This document shows positions 60,528-64,000 of a DNA stretch of 64,000 nucleotides, piece by piece. Source of the DNA: Telluria aromaticivorans (GTDB lineage Bacteria; Pseudomonadota; Gammaproteobacteria; Burkholderiales; Burkholderiaceae_D); NCBI RefSeq assembly GCF_013003915.1, contig NZ_JABAIV010000004.1, positions 248,001-312,000 of the forward strand, in the 5' to 3' direction. Position 1 is the stretch's first letter. Every line of letters begins with the position of its first letter. The position numbers and the translations under genes are program-made. The notes beneath the pieces are model-generated. The model made no database searches, had not been told where the DNA came from, and saw only the letters and a program-made list of their open reading frames with translations.

Positions 60528-61379
60528 ATGTTAGTTATTTTGTTCCGTGCACTATCGGTATTTCCTTTGCCGTTTTTGCATGCCCTCGGGTCTAGCCTCG
60601 GCTGGCTCGTCTATTCCCTGTCTTCGTCCTATCGCCGCAGGCTGCGCGCCAACCTGGCGCAGGCGGGTTATGAAGACCAGCTGAACGCGGCCGTGGCCGA
60701 AGCCGGCAAGGCCATCATCGAGCTCGCTTTTGTGTGGTGCGCGAAACCCGAGCGCGTGGCGCGCCATGCGCGCGTGGAAAACTGGAATCTGGTGCAGGAG
60801 CGGCTCGATGCGGGTCGCGGTATCGTCTTTCTCACCCCGCACCTGGGCTGCTTCGAGATGACGGCCCAGCAGATTGCCCTGAAGACCGCGCTGACGGTTA
60901 TGTACCGCCCGCCGCGCAAGAGCGCGCTCAAACCCCTGGTCGAAGGCGCCCGTGCCCGCCACAACCTGCACCTGGCGCCGGCGACGCTCAGCGGCGTGCG
61001 CATTCTGGCCAAGACCCTGAAAAGCGGCCAGCCGATCGGCCTGCTGCCGGACCAGGTGCCGCAGGAAGGCGAAGGCGTGTGGGCCCCGTGGTTCGGCCGT
61101 ACCGCCTATACGATGACCTTGCCGGCAAAACTGGCGCAGCTGGGCAAGGCCGACATCCTGCTGGTGTATGCCGAGCGCCTGCCGCGCGGCAAGGGCTATG
61201 TCGTGCGCTTCGTACCCTTCGAAGGCGACCTGTCTGGCACTGCCGCCGACCAGGCGGCGCAGGTCAACCGAGCCATGGAACAACTGATCGCACGCGCCCC
61301 GGCCCAGTATTTCTGGAGCTATAACCGCTACAAGCAGCCCGATGGCGTGGCCGGCCCCGACAGCGAGGTATCGGCATGA
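60528..61379 (+). CDS. LpxL/HtrB-type lysophospholipid acyltransferase, first copy
   Basis: 283 residues from ATG 60528; no clear Shine-Dalgarno site, and an in-frame TTG lies at 60486. N-terminal membrane anchor (about 1-30), then the acyltransferase motif HLGCFE (His105, Glu110). Late signature QEGEGVWAPWFG and FWSYNRYK. Adds secondary acyl chains in lipid A or related lipids. The stop overlaps the next gene's start (ATGA). Confidence 0.92.
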   Translation: MLVILFRALSVFPLPFLHALGSSLGWLVYSLSSSYRRRLRANLAQAGYEDQLNAAVAEAGKAIIELAFVWCAKPERVARHARVENWNLVQERLDAGRGIVFLTPHLGCFEMTAQQIALKTALTVMYRPPRKSALKPLVEGARARHNLHLAPATLSGVRILAKTLKSGQPIGLLPDQVPQEGEGVWAPWFGRTAYTMTLPAKLAQLGKADILLVYAERLPRGKGYVVRFVPFEGDLSGTAADQAAQVNRAMEQLIARAPAQYFWSYNRYKQPDGVAGPDSEVSA

Positions 61380-62239
61380 GGGTCCTGCTCGGTTTCATGT
61401 GGCTGCTGCACTTTCTGCCGCTGCCCATCCTTGCCCGCTTTGGCGAAGGGGTCGGCAGCCTGATGTTCCTGATCATGGGCAGGCGCCGCCACATTGCCCT
61501 GACCAATCTGCGCCTGTGCTTCCCGGAAAAATCCGACGCCGAGCGCCGGGCCATCGCCAGGCAGCATTTCCGTGCCTACGCGCGCAGCATCTTCGAGCGC
61601 TCGATCCTGTGGTGGGCGCCGGAAGCGCGCGTGCGCAGCCTCATCCACGTCGAGCCGGCGGTGCCGCAGGCCGCGATGGAAGACGGCCCGACCATCCTGC
61701 TGTGCCCGCACTTCGTCTGCCTCGACGTGGCGGGCGTGGCGTCGCGCGTGATCCCGGTGTGCAGCATGTATGTGCCGCAGAAGAATGCCGCTTTCGATGC
61801 GCTGCTGCGCCACGGCCGCGAACGCTACGGTCCGGTGCGCCTGGTGACGCGCAAGGAAGGCATCAAGCCGATCCTGCGCGCGCTGCGCGACGGCCTGCCC
61901 TATTTCATGCTGCCGGACATGGACTTCGGCGCGAAAGATGCCGAATTCGTGCCTTTCTTCGGCATTCCGGCGGCAACGCTCACCGCGCTGGGCCGCATCG
62001 CGGCTACGACCGGCGCCAAGGTCATCCCCGTGGTCGCTACCTACCTGCCGAACTACGAGGGCTGGCGTGTGCGCTTCTATCCGGCGTGGGAGAATTACCC
62101 GGGCGATGACATGGTCGAGGCAACCCGCCGCATGAACGCCTTCATCGAGGAACGGGCGCGCGAGACGCCGGCTGAATACTTCTGGACCCATAAGCGCTTC
62201 AAGACCCGGCCAGAGGGCGAGGCTTCACTCTACGATTAA
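61376..62239 (+). CDS. LpxL/HtrB-type lysophospholipid acyltransferase, second copy
   Basis: 287 residues, coupled to the first copy. Anchor about 1-28, acyltransferase motif HFVCLD (His112, Asp117), MDFGAKDAEFVPFFGIPAATL and FWTHKRFKTRP. Only moderately similar to its neighbour, so the two probably act on different acyl positions. Followed by dapF after 57 bp. Confidence 0.93.
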   Translation: MRVLLGFMWLLHFLPLPILARFGEGVGSLMFLIMGRRRHIALTNLRLCFPEKSDAERRAIARQHFRAYARSIFERSILWWAPEARVRSLIHVEPAVPQAAMEDGPTILLCPHFVCLDVAGVASRVIPVCSMYVPQKNAAFDALLRHGRERYGPVRLVTRKEGIKPILRALRDGLPYFMLPDMDFGAKDAEFVPFFGIPAATLTALGRIAATTGAKVIPVVATYLPNYEGWRVRFYPAWENYPGDDMVEATRRMNAFIEERARETPAEYFWTHKRFKTRPEGEASLYD

Positions 62240-62296
62240 GTTTTGCTTAATCGATTAAACCATCATTAAGCTGCACTGAACCAGGCTGACACTGCC

Positions 62297-63157
62297 ATGA
62301 AACTCCGCTTTACCAAGATGCACGGCGCCGGCAACGATTTCATCGTGATCGACGCAATCCACCAGGACGTATCGTTCAGCACCGAGCAATGGTGCCGACT
62401 GGCCGACCGCCGCTTCGGCATCGGCGCCGACCAGATCCTGGTGGTCGAGCGACCGACCACCGAAGGCTGCGATTTCCGCTACCGCATCTTCAATAGCGAT
62501 GGGAGCGAAGTCGAGCAGTGCGGTAACGGCGCGCGTGCCTTTGCCCGTTTCGTCAGCGACAAGGGTTTGTCGACCGAGCGCAGCATCCGCGTTGAGACCA
62601 TGAAGGGCATCATCGCTCCCCGATTGGAGGAGGATGGCAGCGTGACGGTGGATATGGGTGCCCCGAGGCTGGAACCGGGTGCGCTGCCTTTCGACAGCGC
62701 CGGACTGGATGGTTTGCTAGAGGGAACGGACACGACCTGGCCCTTGCAGGTCGGCGGCAAGACGGTCTTCGTCTCAGTGGTGTCGATGGGCAACCCGCAC
62801 GCGGTGCAGGTAGTTAGCGACGTCGAGAGCGCGCCGGTCGAGCAGACTGGTCCGGAAATCGAAGCCCATCCGCGTTTCCCGAAACGGGTCAATGCCGGCT
62901 ATATGCAGGTGGTGGACCGCCACCACATCTGCCTGCGTGTCTACGAGCGCGGCGCCGGCGAAACCCTGGCCTGCGGCACCGGTGCCTGCGCTGCGGTCGT
63001 AGCCGGCATCCGCCGCGGCCTCCTCGATTCGCCGGTGCGGGTATCGGCGCAGGGGGGCGAACTGAGCATTGCGTGGGCAGGGGATGGCACACCGGTTTAT
63101 CTGAGCGGGCCAGCGGTAACGGTGTTTGAAGGCGAAATTGAGATTGGAAACACCTGA
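62297..63157 (+). CDS. dapF: diaminopimelate epimerase
   Basis: 286 residues. The two catalytic cysteines are Cys75 in VEQCGNGAR and Cys226 in [11 protein letters not shown]. Isomerises LL- to meso-diaminopimelate for lysine and peptidoglycan synthesis. Last intact gene of the rightward group; no terminator was seen after it. Confidence 0.97.
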   Translation: MKLRFTKMHGAGNDFIVIDAIHQDVSFSTEQWCRLADRRFGIGADQILVVERPTTEGCDFRYRIFNSDGSEVEQCGNGARAFARFVSDKGLSTERSIRVETMKGIIAPRLEEDGSVTVDMGAPRLEPGALPFDSAGLDGLLEGTDTTWPLQVGGKTVFVSVVSMGNPHAVQVVSDVESAPVEQTGPEIEAHPRFPKRVNAGYMQVVDRHHICLRVYERGAGETLACGTGACAAVVAGIRRGLLDSPVRVSAQGGELSIAWAGDGTPVYLSGPAVTVFEGEIEIGNT

Positions 63158-63230
63158 CAAGACCGCTTGCTTGCTCAACAACACCTCATACACAAAGACA
63201 TTGTGACCGTCTGCTTTCGGCCCAGCCCGT

Positions 63231-63480
63231 GATCCTTGAGCACGAGGTAACGAATCTATGCGAATCCGGCGCTCGACTGTTGAGCATCCGTACTCGACAG
63301 TCAAGGCGTGGATGGGAGCGACGTATTTCCTGACAAAAGGCCTGGAGCGCGTCAAAGCAGAGATGAGCCTGCATGTGCTCGCCTATGACTTCAGGCGTTT
63401 GCTAGCGATTCTCGGCCCTGAACGGATGTTGGCCGCGATCCGGCCCAAAAGCAGACGGATGCTCAAGTTCGAAAGGAGAT
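63231..63480 (+). pseudogene. C-terminal remnant of an IS1182/IS5-type transposase
   Basis: An open frame at 63258-63539 reads RRSTVEHPYSTVKAWMGATYFLTKGL followed by EMSLHVLAYDFRRLLAILG, the conserved C-terminal DDE-region of these transposases. A TGA at 63237-63239 cuts the frame upstream; the same relationship seems to continue in another frame (EHEV at about 63238-63249), so a frameshift is likely. No complete IS ends were recognised. A relic, not an active element. Confidence 0.72.
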
Positions 63481-63603
63481 ACTGCAGCCGCCGAAGACTG
63501 CGGTTTTTTGCTCTGCTCGCCGCTATAACGTTGTTTTGATGAACTAGTACATGAACGGATTAATTGTCCAGCACGACAGGGCGGGCTCTTCTTGATGTCC
63601 GGA

Positions 63604-63951
63604 CTACCGGGAAACCTTGCTGGCGCAGTTTTTGATTGGTTGAACAAGGCGGTCTAAAATAACCACCGCCGTCGCGCCTGCTGCAACACACGCCACTGCT
63701 ACAAACGGCATAACCCCTTCACGAATTTCAGACAGTTCTAGAAGCAGAACTTCGACATTTGCGCCGGTCAGACTCTCCGCATATGCTTGAGTATAAGGCA
63801 ACTTCCTGGTACCCCCAAAACAAGGCGTGACGGCCTCCCACATCAATGCGACGAGCCAGTCGCTCACCGACCACGGCGACGCGGATAGGTCCAGTTGCCT
63901 GAGGTGGCGCAGCCAAGGTGCTCCTTGCTGTCTTGGGCAACCATTCAACAT
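63604..63951 (-). CDS. hypothetical small protein with one membrane segment
   Basis: 115 residues. I do not recognise it. A likely membrane segment lies near the C-terminus (GVMPFVAVACVAAGATAVVILD), preceded by a Leu/Glu-rich stretch. No clear ribosome site. It overlaps another minus-strand frame (63728-63991) that could equally be spurious. DNA here is A+T-richer than the flanking genes and follows a transposase relic. A real gene is possible but weakly supported; the remaining 63158-64000 shows no other gene. Confidence 0.25.
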   Translation of the reverse strand: MLNGCPRQQGAPWLRHLRQLDLSASPWSVSDWLVALMWEAVTPCFGGTRKLPYTQAYAESLTGANVEVLLLELSEIREGVMPFVAVACVAAGATAVVILDRLVQPIKNCASKVSR

Positions 63952-64000
63952 GAAGAAGCGCTAACACGCCGATCTGGAATCCCCGAACCACCCGTTGCTT

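Overview
The window is G+C-rich chromosomal DNA from a betaproteobacterium. It most likely comes from the Oxalobacteraceae (Massilia/Telluria/Duganella type). That placement is inferred from gene order and protein character, not from a database search. Supporting signs are the block tRNA-Tyr/Gly/Thr-tuf-tRNA-Trp-secE-nusG-rplKAJL-rpoBC, an S-adenosylhomocysteine riboswitch ahead of ahcY, metK divergent from two lipid A acyltransferases and dapF, and a PEP-CTERM protein.

Layout. 1-4044: a leftward operon of a NarL-type response regulator, a periplasmic binding protein, a NarX-type kinase and an M14 carboxypeptidase that is cut by the window edge. 4352-9174: a TonB protein with a terminator, then two M28-type peptidases, the first of which has lost its metal ligands. 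9382-12806: Cu/Zn superoxide dismutase and a hybrid histidine kinase. 12807-13474: an A+T-richer patch with one small secreted protein. 13516-27761: the transcription/translation superoperon, all leftward, with four tRNAs, a strong promoter, an L10 leader and a terminator. 28071-33896: HDOD protein, receiver-TPR protein, membrane J-domain protein and a MidA-like methyltransferase. 33955-36083: pteridine reductase-like SDR, folB and ttcA. 36264-38286: a PEP-CTERM DUF3494 protein, a histidine phosphatase and a MAPEG protein. 38439-45650: M14 peptidase, S41 lipoprotein peptidase and a fused indolepyruvate:ferredoxin oxidoreductase, with a divergent Lrp regulator. 46488-48742: GNAT enzyme and a diguanylate cyclase. 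48842-53867: the operon slt, NDUFA9-like, gst, cca. 53900-60336: one-carbon/methyl cycle genes (5-formyl-THF cyclo-ligase, metF, ahcY, metK) around an RsbT-kinase fusion. 60528-63157: two LpxL-type acyltransferases and dapF. 63158-64000: a transposase remnant and poorly coding DNA.

Working together. The largest block makes RNA polymerase and translation components. The right-hand third holds a methionine/SAM cycle group in which ahcY is preceded by a riboswitch that senses its own substrate. Signalling genes are dense: three histidine kinases, two receivers outside the hybrid kinase, HDOD and GGDEF. Secreted proteolysis is also well represented (M14 twice, M28 twice, S41).

No CRISPR, prophage, defence island or biosynthetic cluster was seen. 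The most distinctive unexplained structure is a family of five intergenic palindromic elements of about 110-164 bp, each bounded by CGTAGGG(T/C)GGGC and its inverse. Others are the degenerate M28 protein, the RsbT-kinase fusion, a receiver with Glu at the phosphorylation site, and short iterated repeats beside the oxidoreductase gene.
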